DNA from: JACZWZ01 sp964194935
Lineage (GTDB): Bacteria; Actinomycetota; Acidimicrobiia; Spongiisociales; UBA11373
Direction of reading: 5' to 3'
Assembly (NCBI GenBank): GCA_964194935.1
Contig: CAXMOL010000140.1
Span: 1 to 12,206 of the forward strand
Length of the DNA: 12,206 nucleotides
A program made the translations under genes and the position numbers. The number at the start of each line of letters is the position of its first letter. Position 1 is the first letter of the stretch. Shown here one piece after another: positions 5,130-12,206 of this stretch. The notes under the pieces are model-generated. The model searched no databases. It was not told the DNA's origin and saw nothing but the letters and a program-made list of their open reading frames with translations.

Positions 5130-5738
5130 ATGAACGGCTATCCGATCAACTATGAGGTCGATTACGGCAGCGGGGAACGAAGCCGGGGTCTTGCCGTCGC
5201 CGGAATCCTTTGGTTTCTCAAGGCAGTGCTCCTGCTGCCGCATCTGATCGTGATGGTCTTCCTACTGACGATCTCGATGCTCGCGGCCTGGATCGGGTAC
5301 TTTGCGATCGCCTTTACCGGCACACAGCCGGACGGCATTGCAGATTTCATCCGGGGCACGATCCACTGGGTCAACCGGACACAGGCATGGCTGTACTCCA
5401 CCACGGATGAGTACCCGCCGTTTGCCTTCGAGGCCCCGAGTTATCCCGCCCGGACGTCGGTCGAAGGTAACGGCCACGGCGAACGCAGCAGGGGCTGGGC
5501 CGTGGCGGGGATCTTCTTCCTCAAGGGACTTGCCGCCCTGCCCCACCTCATTATTCTGTCGGTGCTGGGCGGGGCAGCCGGTATCGCAGCTTGGATTGGA
5601 TTCTGGATCATCGCCATTACCGGGACGCTGCCCCAGGGACTACACGACTTCTTTGTCGGGTATCAGCGGTGGACCGCCCGGACATATGGCTGGTTGGGCA
5701 GCCTTACCGACGAGTACCCGCCGTTCTCTCTGGAGTAG
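5130..5738 (+). CDS. Membrane protein with two tandem DUF4389 units
   Basis: The 202-aa protein consists of two homologous units, residues 15-101 and 117-202. Each begins with GERSRG, continues as a helix, has LPHLI, then AAWIG and the TGTxPxG motif, an amphipathic segment with W/R residues, and ends with TDEYPPF. This order matches DUF4389 (PF14333, from memory), a family of unknown function common in actinobacteria. Each unit should provide two membrane helices, four in total. ATG 5130 has a good SD (TTGGAGGATC directly before it). The gene is divergent from deoD across 134 bases, where I see only weak promoter candidates such as GATAGT near 5098. It converges with arsM, with 33 bases between the stops. 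No function can be assigned; a membrane structural or transport-accessory role is possible. Confidence 0.9.
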   Translation: MNGYPINYEVDYGSGERSRGLAVAGILWFLKAVLLLPHLIVMVFLLTISMLAAWIGYFAIAFTGTQPDGIADFIRGTIHWVNRTQAWLYSTTDEYPPFAFEAPSYPARTSVEGNGHGERSRGWAVAGIFFLKGLAALPHLIILSVLGGAAGIAAWIGFWIIAITGTLPQGLHDFFVGYQRWTARTYGWLGSLTDEYPPFSLE

Positions 5739-5750
5739 AGGCCAACACCA

Positions 5751-5771
5751 CCAGCTCGGCTGGCAGCAGCC
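5751..5771. terminator. Possible hairpin between the DUF4389 gene and arsM
   Basis: Two alternative short stems overlap in the 33-base gap between convergent stops: CCAGC/GCTGG (5751-5763, three-base loop) and GGCTG/CAGCC (5758-5771, four-base loop). No T-run follows on either strand. Weak evidence for a bidirectional terminator. Confidence 0.25.
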
Positions 5772-6560
5772 CTAGATCTTGGTGGCCTCGATAGTCGCCG
5801 AGACTACGAAGTCCTCCATGTTCGACCCGGGTGCCCACTCCCGGATGAATTCCCGGCTCTCGGCCGCCGTCTTGATATCTACTTTGCCGAAACCGATCTC
5901 ACCGAGCATGTCTTCCAGCTCCGGGATCATTGCCGCCCCCGAAACGCAGCTCCCGAGCAATGCCATATCCGATTTCACTTCGTCCGGCAGCTCGCTCAAA
6001 GCGACAACGTCGGAAATCGCAAGCCTCCCTCCGGGCTTGAGCACCCGGAACGCCTCGCGATAGACCGCGGGTTTGTCCGGAGACAGGTTGATCACGCAGT
6101 TGGAGATGATGACATCCACGCTCAAGTCGGCAACCGGAAGATGTTCGATCTCGCCGAGGCGGAACTCGACGTTGTCCGAGCCCACCTTGGTGGCGTTCTC
6201 GCGTGCCTTGGCAACCATGCTTGCAGTCATATCGACACCGATCACATGACCGGTCTCGGTGACTTGTCGAGACGCCAGGAAGCAATCGATGCCGGCGCCG
6301 CTGCCGAGATCTAGGACCGTTTCACCGGCCTGAAGCCCGGCAATCGTCTGCGGGTTACCGCACCCGAGGCCGAGATCTGATCCATCGGGCAAGACGGCAA
6401 GTTCCTCTTGGGAGTAGCCCATCCGGGTCGACGCAACGACCGCGGTAGAGGCCGAGCCGTCCGGACCGCATCCACAACCGCAGCCCGTCGCCTCGGCGGT
6501 GGCGATGGTGTCGTAGGTCTGGCGCACAGCCTCCCGGGTTGCATCCGCACTGGTAGTCAT
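5772..6560 (-). CDS. arsM: Arsenite S-adenosylmethionine methyltransferase
   Basis: ArsM transfers methyl groups from SAM to As(III), giving methylated and finally volatile arsenicals, a cytoplasmic detoxification step. The 262-aa protein has the Rossmann SAM site TVLDLGSGAGIDCF (81-94) and an acidic residue at the end of strand 2 (GVDMTAS). It also carries the cysteines expected for arsenic binding: a CGCGCG cluster at 27-32, Cys67 in LGLGCGNP, Cys155 in SNCVINLSPDK and Cys205 in GSCVSGA. The 50-residue spacing of the last pair equals that of Cys174/Cys224 in the CmArsM enzyme (from memory). I chose ATG 6560 because GGAGGT lies four bases upstream; the in-frame GTG at 6572 overlaps that SD. 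No arsR, arsB/acr3 or arsC lies next to it in the window. The gene has a strong promoter with an operator-like palindrome. Confidence 0.95.
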   Translation of the reverse strand: MTTSADATREAVRQTYDTIATAEATGCGCGCGPDGSASTAVVASTRMGYSQEELAVLPDGSDLGLGCGNPQTIAGLQAGETVLDLGSGAGIDCFLASRQVTETGHVIGVDMTASMVAKARENATKVGSDNVEFRLGEIEHLPVADLSVDVIISNCVINLSPDKPAVYREAFRVLKPGGRLAISDVVALSELPDEVKSDMALLGSCVSGAAMIPELEDMLGEIGFGKVDIKTAAESREFIREWAPGSNMEDFVVSATIEATKI

Positions 6561-6594
6561 TTCGACCTCCACTCAATGAATGTGTATACCCATC

Positions 6595-6622
6595 AACGTA
6601 TCATCATATCGATGATTGTCAA
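6595..6622 (-). promoter_or_regulatory. arsM promoter with operator-like palindrome in the spacer
   Basis: On the minus strand, a consensus -35 TTGACA (6622-6617) is followed after 16 bases by TACGTT (6600-6595), preceded by TGA as in extended -10 elements. The spacer is filled by a perfect inverted repeat: ATCATC at 6600-6605 and GATGAT at 6611-6616 around five bases. Repressors of the ArsR/SmtB family commonly bind AT-rich palindromes in this place, and the downstream gene is an arsenic enzyme. The leader would be about 25-30 bases and includes the SD GGAGGT. No plus-strand promoter for the cyclase gene is clear in the same gap. Confidence 0.65.
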
Positions 6623-6684
6623 TATGTAATTCGTCCCGACCTTCTCTCCCGCGTTCGAGGCTGTCCAAGTAGATTCGAGCGCCA

Positions 6685-9570
6685 ATGGCCGAACTACCCA
6701 CAGGGACACTTACTTTCCTCTTTACAGATATCGAGGGATCAACGCGGCTCCTTCATGAGCTGGCAGCGCAATTTGGGCCGACCCTGGAACGACATCAGGC
6801 ACTGATCCGTGAGGCCACCGAAAAGCACCATGGACTAGAGGTCCACACAGAAGGTGACTCATTCTTCTGCGTGTTCAACACCGCAGGCGAAGGACTGGCT
6901 GCCGCTGTGGACATCCAGCGCGGCATGGCCGCTGAAACATGGATTGACGACCATCAGGTCAGAGTTCGGATCGGTGTGCTCACCGGAGTCGCGGTACTGG
7001 GTGGCGACGACTACGTCGGGATCGACGTCCACCGTGCCGCCCGAATCAGTGAAACGGGCCACGGCGGCCAGGTGCTCGTATCCGCTTCGACCCGTGTACT
7101 CGGCGAGGCAGGGATTCCCGATGGAGTGACGTTCCTCGACTTGGGCGAATTCCACTTGAGGGATCTGGATCAGCCCGAGCACCTGTTCCAACTGGCCATC
7201 CAGGGGCTGCAATCGAACTTTCCCCCACTTCGCAAGCTCGATGTGGGCCCAACGAACCTCCCCAGAGCGCCCTCAAGCTTTGTCGGCCGTGACCGCGAAC
7301 GCCAGACGGTCGAAAAGCTGCTCGGCGAGTCCCGACTGGTCACGATTACCGGGGTGGCCGGAGCGGGCAAAAGCAGGCTTGCGCTCGAAGTTGCGGCCGG
7401 CTCGCTCGAGACCTACCGCGACGGTGTCTGGCTCACAGGGTTGTCCTCCGCCAGAAGCGATGAACTGGTAGCCCAGGCGGTGGCCCATGCCATCGGCCTC
7501 CAGGAATCGGCCAGTCGGTCAGCCGTCGACGTCTTGATCGACTATCTCGGCGACAGCAACTGCCTGATCGTCCTCGACAACTGTGAGCATGTCATCGACG
7601 GCGTCCGCCGCCTCGCCAGTGAGTTGCTGGCCGCGGCCAGCAACCTCAGGATCCTCGCCACCAGCCGTCAGGTTCTCGAGATCGCCGGCGAGACCCGCTA
7701 CCCATGCCCCCCGCTGGGCATCCCGGGCGAGTCAGCGAGTTCTCGGGCTGGTGTGCTGGATTTCGATTCGATCGTCCTGTTCGACACACGGGCGAAAGAA
7801 GTTGATCCGACCTTTGCGATCGACGAGGACAATGCCGGAGTCATCGCCGCGATATGCCGACGCCTCGATGGCATGCCGCTCGCAATAGAACTCGCCGCCG
7901 CCATCGTTCGAATCCTCACTCCGCAAGAGATACTCGACCGTCTCGATCAGCGCTTCGAACTATTGACCGGCGGGCCACGTACGGCTCCGACGCATCAACA
8001 GACACTGCTGGCCGCTCTCGACTCCACGTTTGAACTCCTCGACGAACAGCGCCAGGAATTTGCAGCGCGAATCGGAGTGTTCGTCGGAAGCTTCGACGCG
8101 GCAGCGGCTGAGGCTGTGGCTTCGGGCGGCGATATCCCACGATCTGCAGTGATTGACGGTCTGTCGGCTCTAGTTGATCGGTCGCTGATTACGAGCCATC
8201 AAGCGGGCAGCGAACTACGACTCACCGTCCTCGAGTCGGTGCGCCAATACCTGCTGACCAAGCTCGAGGCACAAGGCCAACTCGAAGAGCGCCGACTGGC
8301 TCACGCCGAGTACTTCGAAGAACTGGCAACGGCCGCAGCCAAGGGCCTCCGCGGCCCCGACCAGGACACCTGGTCGACACGGATCGAATCCGACATCGGC
8401 AACATCCGTCATGCCATCACGTTTACGGCCACCAAGGGAGACAACGCGGCGCTGCGACTTGCCAACGGAGCGTTTCTCTACTGGCTGAGGCGCGGCGACT
8501 GGTCCGACGGACTCCATTGGACGAGGGTCGCACTCGACAACACGCCGACGGACGACTCGGGACTGCGAGCCCGAATGCTCGCATCTGCCGGTTTCTTTGC
8601 GAGCGACCTCGGAGAGGCCGAGCGCGGCATCGCCGACTTGGAGGAAGGCCTTGCCATGGCCCGTCGAGTCGGCGATCTCCACGCCCAGGGCTACTGCGCC
8701 AGTTTCCTCGGTGCGGAACTGAGCCGCCGTGACATGGATCTGGATCGCGGTTTGGCGCTCTTGGCCGAGGCCCAGGACATCTACGAACAACTTCAGCAGC
8801 CGTACGGCGAGGCCTGGGTGGCTCGCTATCTCGGACTCTCCCACCAGGAACGGGGAAATCTCGACGAGGCCATCAAGTTGCAGAGCCGGTCCCTGGAAAC
8901 CTTCCGTGAGGCAGGCGATGTGTGGAACGTCCGGCGCACCCAGGCCCTCTTGGCTGAGGCGATGCACACGGTCGGCGACCTCCCCAAGTCCCGCGAGCTG
9001 TTCCAGGAAAGCCTGCACGGTCCTTCCGGTGTTCGATTCAAGGTTGTGATCGCGGCCGCGCTCAAAGGGCTGGGGAAGGTGTCACTCGCCGAAGGTCGGC
9101 TCGACGAAGCATCGGATCATCTAGTCGAAGCCTTCAAGGAACTCCAGGAGATCGGCGATGTCGCCGGGTCCGCCGAGACGAAAGGCCATCTGGCGATGGT
9201 CGAACTCGGCAGAGGTAATTGGGCCACAGCCGAAAAGAGTCTCATAGAGAGTCTGTGCACCTTTCGTGAGATGAACGATCAGGGCGGAGTCGCCTGGAGC
9301 CTTGAACGCCTGGCTGCGGCGGCCGTGGCGCAGGGCTCGTTCGAGAAGGCGGCGCAGCTGCTCGGCGCCGGTGCCGGGATCAGAGACCGGGTCGGGTCGA
9401 GGCGAGCCGCCGTCGATCAGCCAGATTTCGATCGACTGGTCGCTAAGACCGAGGAACAGCTCGGCGAGCAGGCCGCCGCGGCCCAAGCAGAGGCAGGTGC
9501 GGAACTGGACTTCGAAGAGGCAGTCACTCTCGGAACCGGACCCGCGGTCGATCGGAGGAGCGACCCTTGA
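6685..9570 (+). CDS. Class III nucleotide cyclase - NB-ARC/STAND ATPase - TPR protein
   Basis: This 961-aa protein has three parts. Residues 1-170 are a class III adenylate/guanylate cyclase domain: FTDIEGST with metal-binding Asp15, EGDSFF with metal-binding Asp58, and DYVGIDVHRAARI (109-121) with substrate-site Asp109 and Arg120. Against mammalian adenylate cyclase C2, His54 replaces the purine-binding Lys and His116 replaces the transition-state Asn. Residues 195-560 form an NB-ARC/STAND ATPase: FVGRDRE (199-205), Walker A GVAGAGKS (223-230, Lys229), Walker B CLIVLDN (293-299, Asp298), ATSR (325-328) and GMPLAIE (396-402). Residues 626-930 carry TPR-like helical repeats that may sense a ligand. 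No LuxR-type DNA-binding domain is present at the C-terminus. There is no clear SD before ATG 6685. The stop overlaps the start of the methyltransferase. Probably a signal-gated switch; cyclase activity is unproven. Confidence 0.92.
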   Translation: MAELPTGTLTFLFTDIEGSTRLLHELAAQFGPTLERHQALIREATEKHHGLEVHTEGDSFFCVFNTAGEGLAAAVDIQRGMAAETWIDDHQVRVRIGVLTGVAVLGGDDYVGIDVHRAARISETGHGGQVLVSASTRVLGEAGIPDGVTFLDLGEFHLRDLDQPEHLFQLAIQGLQSNFPPLRKLDVGPTNLPRAPSSFVGRDRERQTVEKLLGESRLVTITGVAGAGKSRLALEVAAGSLETYRDGVWLTGLSSARSDELVAQAVAHAIGLQESASRSAVDVLIDYLGDSNCLIVLDNCEHVIDGVRRLASELLAAASNLRILATSRQVLEIAGETRYPCPPLGIPGESASSRAGVLDFDSIVLFDTRAKEVDPTFAIDEDNAGVIAAICRRLDGMPLAIELAAAIVRILTPQEILDRLDQRFELLTGGPRTAPTHQQTLLAALDSTFELLDEQRQEFAARIGVFVGSFDAAAAEAVASGGDIPRSAVIDGLSALVDRSLITSHQAGSELRLTVLESVRQYLLTKLEAQGQLEERRLAHAEYFEELATAAAKGLRGPDQDTWSTRIESDIGNIRHAITFTATKGDNAALRLANGAFLYWLRRGDWSDGLHWTRVALDNTPTDDSGLRARMLASAGFFASDLGEAERGIADLEEGLAMARRVGDLHAQGYCASFLGAELSRRDMDLDRGLALLAEAQDIYEQLQQPYGEAWVARYLGLSHQERGNLDEAIKLQSRSLETFREAGDVWNVRRTQALLAEAMHTVGDLPKSRELFQESLHGPSGVRFKVVIAAALKGLGKVSLAEGRLDEASDHLVEAFKELQEIGDVAGSAETKGHLAMVELGRGNWATAEKSLIESLCTFREMNDQGGVAWSLERLAAAAVAQGSFEKAAQLLGAGAGIRDRVGSRRAAVDQPDFDRLVAKTEEQLGEQAAAAQAEAGAELDFEEAVTLGTGPAVDRRSDP
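9554..9560 (+). promoter_or_regulatory. Ribosome binding site for the TTG-started methyltransferase
   Basis: GGAGGAG ends six bases before TTG 9567, inside the last codons of the cyclase-STAND gene. It is one of the strongest SD sequences in the window and supports the unusual TTG start. Confidence 0.7.
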
Positions 9571-10652
9571 GCGATGCAAACGCATCTACGGATATCGAAC
9601 AGTTCACCGGTCGCCTCTTCGATGCGGTGCTCGGCGCCATGGACATGTGGGCGATCTACCTCGGAGAGCAACTCGGCTTCTACGACGCGCTCCTCAACGA
9701 CGGTCCCCTGACCACCGGGGAACTATCCCGGGTGGCGGCCACAAACGCCCGATACACGACGGAGTGGCTCGAACAGCAGACAGTCACCGGCATACTCGAC
9801 GTCGACGACCCGTCCCTGGAGACCGAAGCGCGGTGCTACACCCTCCCACCAGCACATGCAGAGGTGCTGACGAGTCGGGACAGCTTGGATTACATGGCAC
9901 CGTTCGTTCGAGTGGTCACCGCAGGCGGAATCCAACTCCCAGCATTGGTCGAGGCGTATCGCAACGGCGGGGGCGTCTCCTGGGAGCAGTTCGGCCCCGA
10001 CATGCGCACCGGCCAAGCTGAAGCGAATCGCCCCTGGTTCCTGGCGGCCCTCGGAAGCGACTGGTTCCCCTCAGTGCCCGACCTCCACGAGCGGCTACTC
10101 CGGGGAGGACGCGTTGCCGACATCGGATGTGGAGAAGGTTGGTCATCAATCGCCATCGCGCAGGCCTACCCAAACGTCACGGTGGACGCCTTCGATGTCG
10201 ATACCCCCTCCATCATGAACGCTCGACGCCACGCTGAGGACGCAGGCGTCTCGGAACGGGTCCAGTTCCACGATGCCGATGCAGGTTCCCTCGGCTTCGA
10301 GGCCGATTTCGATGTGGTCACAGCCTTCGAATGCATTCATGACCTACCTCACCCGGTCGCCGTGCTCTCCACGATGCGCTCCCTGGCAAAGGAAGACGGA
10401 CAAGTGGTCGTCATGGACGAGAAGGTTTCCGAAGCCTTCCCGGGCAAAGGAGACGACATCGAGAGACTCATGTACGGCTTCTCCCTATTCATCTGCCTCC
10501 CTGACGGGATGTCGCAACCCGACTCGGCGGCGACCGGCACTGTGATGCGTCCCGACACTTTGCGGACATACGCGCAGGAGGCCGGCTTCTCCAACATCGA
10601 GATCCTTCCGATCGAAAACGACCTCTGGCGGTTCTACCGACTGCTCACCTAA
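9567..10652 (+). CDS. SAM-dependent methyltransferase with N-terminal winged-helix-like region
   Basis: The 361-aa protein has a helical N-terminus (about 12-105) resembling the winged-helix dimerisation region of O-methyltransferase-like enzymes (LGFYDALLNDGPLTTGELSRVAATNARYTTEWLEQ is split over residues 36-70). A Rossmann fold follows, with motif I VADIGCGEGWSS (183-194), an acidic strand-2 end (DAFDVDT), and FDVVTAFECIHDLPHP as motif IV region. It resembles mycobacterial Rv2258c-like methyltransferases from memory; the substrate is unknown. The start is TTG 9567, supported by a strong SD and by a four-base overlap (TTGA) with the stop of the cyclase-STAND gene, so the two are translationally coupled and probably function together. 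The C-terminal stretch TGTVMRPDTLRTYAQEAGF is typical for the fold. The stop is 23 bases from the convergent permease gene. Confidence 0.9.
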   Translation: MSDANASTDIEQFTGRLFDAVLGAMDMWAIYLGEQLGFYDALLNDGPLTTGELSRVAATNARYTTEWLEQQTVTGILDVDDPSLETEARCYTLPPAHAEVLTSRDSLDYMAPFVRVVTAGGIQLPALVEAYRNGGGVSWEQFGPDMRTGQAEANRPWFLAALGSDWFPSVPDLHERLLRGGRVADIGCGEGWSSIAIAQAYPNVTVDAFDVDTPSIMNARRHAEDAGVSERVQFHDADAGSLGFEADFDVVTAFECIHDLPHPVAVLSTMRSLAKEDGQVVVMDEKVSEAFPGKGDDIERLMYGFSLFICLPDGMSQPDSAATGTVMRPDTLRTYAQEAGFSNIEILPIENDLWRFYRLLT

Positions 10653-10675
10653 CGGCGTGCCAAAGGATGCGTGTC

Positions 10676-12206
10676 CTATTCGTAGCGGAGCGCATCGCCG
10701 GGTCGCATCCGCGCCACGCGACGCAGCGGGATGCGCACCACAACAGCGGCGACGGTAAGCGTCAGGACCAGAACCGGCACCAATGACCAGAGGGGGAAGA
10801 TCACGGGGAACGTGGCGTTAAAGGCCCGGCTGATGATCCAGATCAGCAGACGGGCGATCCCCAATCCGAGCGGGATCGCCAGCAACCAGCCGACAAAGGC
10901 AACTGCCATGGCTTCGGCTCGGAGCATCTTGCGCAGGTGACGACGGCGGGCACCGATCGAGCGCAGCACTCCGATCTCTTTGGTGCGCTCGAGAACATTG
11001 GTTGTCATCGTGCTGACGAGAGCGATCATCCCGATGGCCAGCACCGGAACACCGAGCAGGACGATGAAGGTCAGGATCAGAGCTGCCTCAGACTGGTTGG
11101 CGGCTCTTTCGACGTACCGAAGTTCGGTCGAAACGGCGTGTCCACGACCTCGGAGCGCCTGCTCGACGTCGCCAGCGGCAGCATTCACTGTGGCCTCATC
11201 AGGTGTGACGGTTTCGATCCAGTAGGAATTCGGGCTCGCCCGGCCGGCGGCTTCCAGCATTGGTAACAGGGGACTGAAGAAATTCTGGCCGTCGTTGACC
11301 AGCAACCGGTCGATACCTATGACCGTGACGTCGATCGGACCGTCGAACCGTTCCACAGTGATGACGTCATCGACTCTGATTCCGTTTACGGCCGCCAACG
11401 CCTGCCCAACGACAACGACGTCGGATTCACCCTCTCGGAACCAGCGGCCGGCGGCAAGGTCGTACTCGAACACCGTGTCGGCCGGCAACGCCCAGACTCC
11501 GTAGTTCGCTCCGCGAAATCCGTAGGCCGCGTAGTGAATCGGGTGAGCCGCGGCCACACCGGAGATGGATTCGACGACGGCAGCAGTGGAGTCGTCGAGG
11601 GCGCGTTCTCCCTGTTCGAACAGGTGGATGTCGCCGGCTTCGACGTCAAATGTCTGGTTGTTCAGAAACACCATGGTTGCCCCCAACGCAATGAACGCCA
11701 GGGCCGTACCGGCGGCGAGACCTATCTGAAGCCCGGTAGCAACCGACCGTTGCTTGCTGCGAGCGGCACTGCGAAGGCCTAGCTGAGAAGAACGGGAGAG
11801 GAACCCAAATCTCTGGAGCACGCGATCGAGCCAGGCATCACCGTACCGAGCCTCTATCCCGTGATGTTCCAACGCCTCGCGAACCGATGTCCGGGCGGCC
11901 CGCCGCACCCCGGGCAGTCCGGCCACCATCGTGCCGCCGACGCCGATCAAGGCAGCGAGGGCGAGGATTTCGAGGGGCACGCCGAAGGTCGGCTGGGCGC
12001 TCATCAGCGAGGTGGCGATCGAACCCACTAGAAGGTTGGCCAGGAGGATGCCAGCGAGGGAGCCGAAGACGGTGGCAATCAATCCCATCAGACCCGCCGT
12101 CTCCAGGTAGGCAAGGGCTAGCTGCCGTCGCCGCCCACCGATCGCCTTCATCATGCCGATCTCACGCGTCTCATGGCGAACAAGGGCGTTCACCGTGTTG
12201 TACACC
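10676..12206 (-). CDS. ABC transporter permease, FtsX/MacB type, C-terminal part
   Basis: Only the last 509 or so residues are in the window; the frame is open at the right edge and the true start lies beyond it. The visible protein starts in the first FtsX domain (REIGMMKAIGGRRRQL, then helices VFGSLAGILLANLL and ILALAALIGVGG) and the basic cytoplasmic segment VRRAARTSVREAL. A long extracytoplasmic region with a MacB-like fold pattern follows (about residues 180-370). The second FtsX domain ends the protein: helix LILTFIVLLGVPVLAIGMIA, KEIGVLRSIGARRRHL, two or more helices, and the final RRVARMRPGDALRYE. The two EIG-x(3)-IGxRRR motifs mark the duplicated halves, which is standard for large permeases of this family. 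They work with an ATPase of the LolD/MacB type to move lipids, lipoproteins or peptides; no such ATPase is visible. Substrate unknown. Confidence 0.93.
   Translation of the reverse strand, partial: VYNTVNALVRHETREIGMMKAIGGRRRQLALAYLETAGLMGLIATVFGSLAGILLANLLVGSIATSLMSAQPTFGVPLEILALAALIGVGGTMVAGLPGVRRAARTSVREALEHHGIEARYGDAWLDRVLQRFGFLSRSSQLGLRSAARSKQRSVATGLQIGLAAGTALAFIALGATMVFLNNQTFDVEAGDIHLFEQGERALDDSTAAVVESISGVAAAHPIHYAAYGFRGANYGVWALPADTVFEYDLAAGRWFREGESDVVVVGQALAAVNGIRVDDVITVERFDGPIDVTVIGIDRLLVNDGQNFFSPLLPMLEAAGRASPNSYWIETVTPDEATVNAAAGDVEQALRGRGHAVSTELRYVERAANQSEAALILTFIVLLGVPVLAIGMIALVSTMTTNVLERTKEIGVLRSIGARRRHLRKMLRAEAMAVAFVGWLLAIPLGLGIARLLIWIISRAFNATFPVIFPLWSLVPVLVLTLTVAAVVVRIPLRRVARMRPGDALRYE

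Noticed and set aside
6561..6572. Upstream GTG start for arsM at 6572
   Set aside because: These codons consist of the SD sequence GGAGGT itself, so initiation at ATG 6560 is more plausible.
6573..6684. Plus-strand promoter for the cyclase-STAND gene (for example TATGTA near 6623)
   Set aside because: No -35 hexamer lies at acceptable spacing, so I do not call it, although some promoter must exist in or near the gap.
8215..9018. 267-aa minus-strand frame inside the cyclase-STAND gene
   Set aside because: It is antisense to the TPR region; the apparent length comes from the codon periodicity of the real gene, and no domain is recognisable.
9302..10021. 239-aa plus-strand frame across the cyclase-methyltransferase junction
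   Set aside because: It is Arg/Ser-rich with no motif and overlaps two solid genes in another frame.
6685..10652. Calling the cyclase-STAND/methyltransferase pair an anti-phage defence system
   Set aside because: There is no nuclease, TIR or other known defence effector, no neighbouring defence gene and no mobile element; the evidence supports only a signalling-type module.

Overview
The window looks like chromosomal DNA from a high-GC actinobacterium. The codon use, several GTG/TTG starts, good Shine-Dalgarno (SD) sequences, the cyclase/NB-ARC/TPR architecture and the tandem DUF4389 protein all suggest Actinomycetota, possibly an Acidimicrobiia-like lineage. This placement is an inference from protein style; there is no rRNA or other marker gene. 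I see no tRNA, CRISPR array, transposase or phage gene, and no gene-free stretch longer than 300 bases.

Left part (1-2763): a divergent promoter region (68-290) with two perfect inverted repeats separates a leftward lipoprotein start (only 22 codons visible) from a rightward, translationally coupled operon. The operon encodes a 132-aa three-helix membrane protein, an ECF-type sigma factor and a 245-aa membrane protein placed like an anti-sigma factor. The first and third proteins share the same membrane module, so the sigma factor sits between two copies of it. A 210-aa multi-helix membrane protein follows 87 bases downstream.

Middle part (2764-5738): on the minus strand, in transcription order, lie a DeoD-type purine nucleoside phosphorylase (best start is a GTG at 4995), a 248-aa helix-turn-helix (MerR-like) protein with a palindrome next to its likely promoter, and a 114-aa membrane protein. 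Divergent from deoD is a membrane protein made of two tandem DUF4389 units.

Right part (5772-12206): an arsenite methyltransferase (arsM) is transcribed leftward from a strong promoter whose 16-base spacer is filled by an inverted repeat, as expected for an ArsR-like operator. No ArsR gene is in the window. Divergent from it is a 961-aa protein with a class III nucleotide cyclase domain, an NB-ARC/STAND ATPase and TPR repeats, with two unusual active-site substitutions. Its stop codon overlaps the TTG start of an SAM-dependent methyltransferase. The window ends in the C-terminal part of a large FtsX-type ABC transporter permease on the minus strand.

The most original points are the sigma factor flanked by duplicated membrane modules and the coupled cyclase-STAND/methyltransferase pair. 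Both are hypotheses built from gene order and motifs, without database searches.
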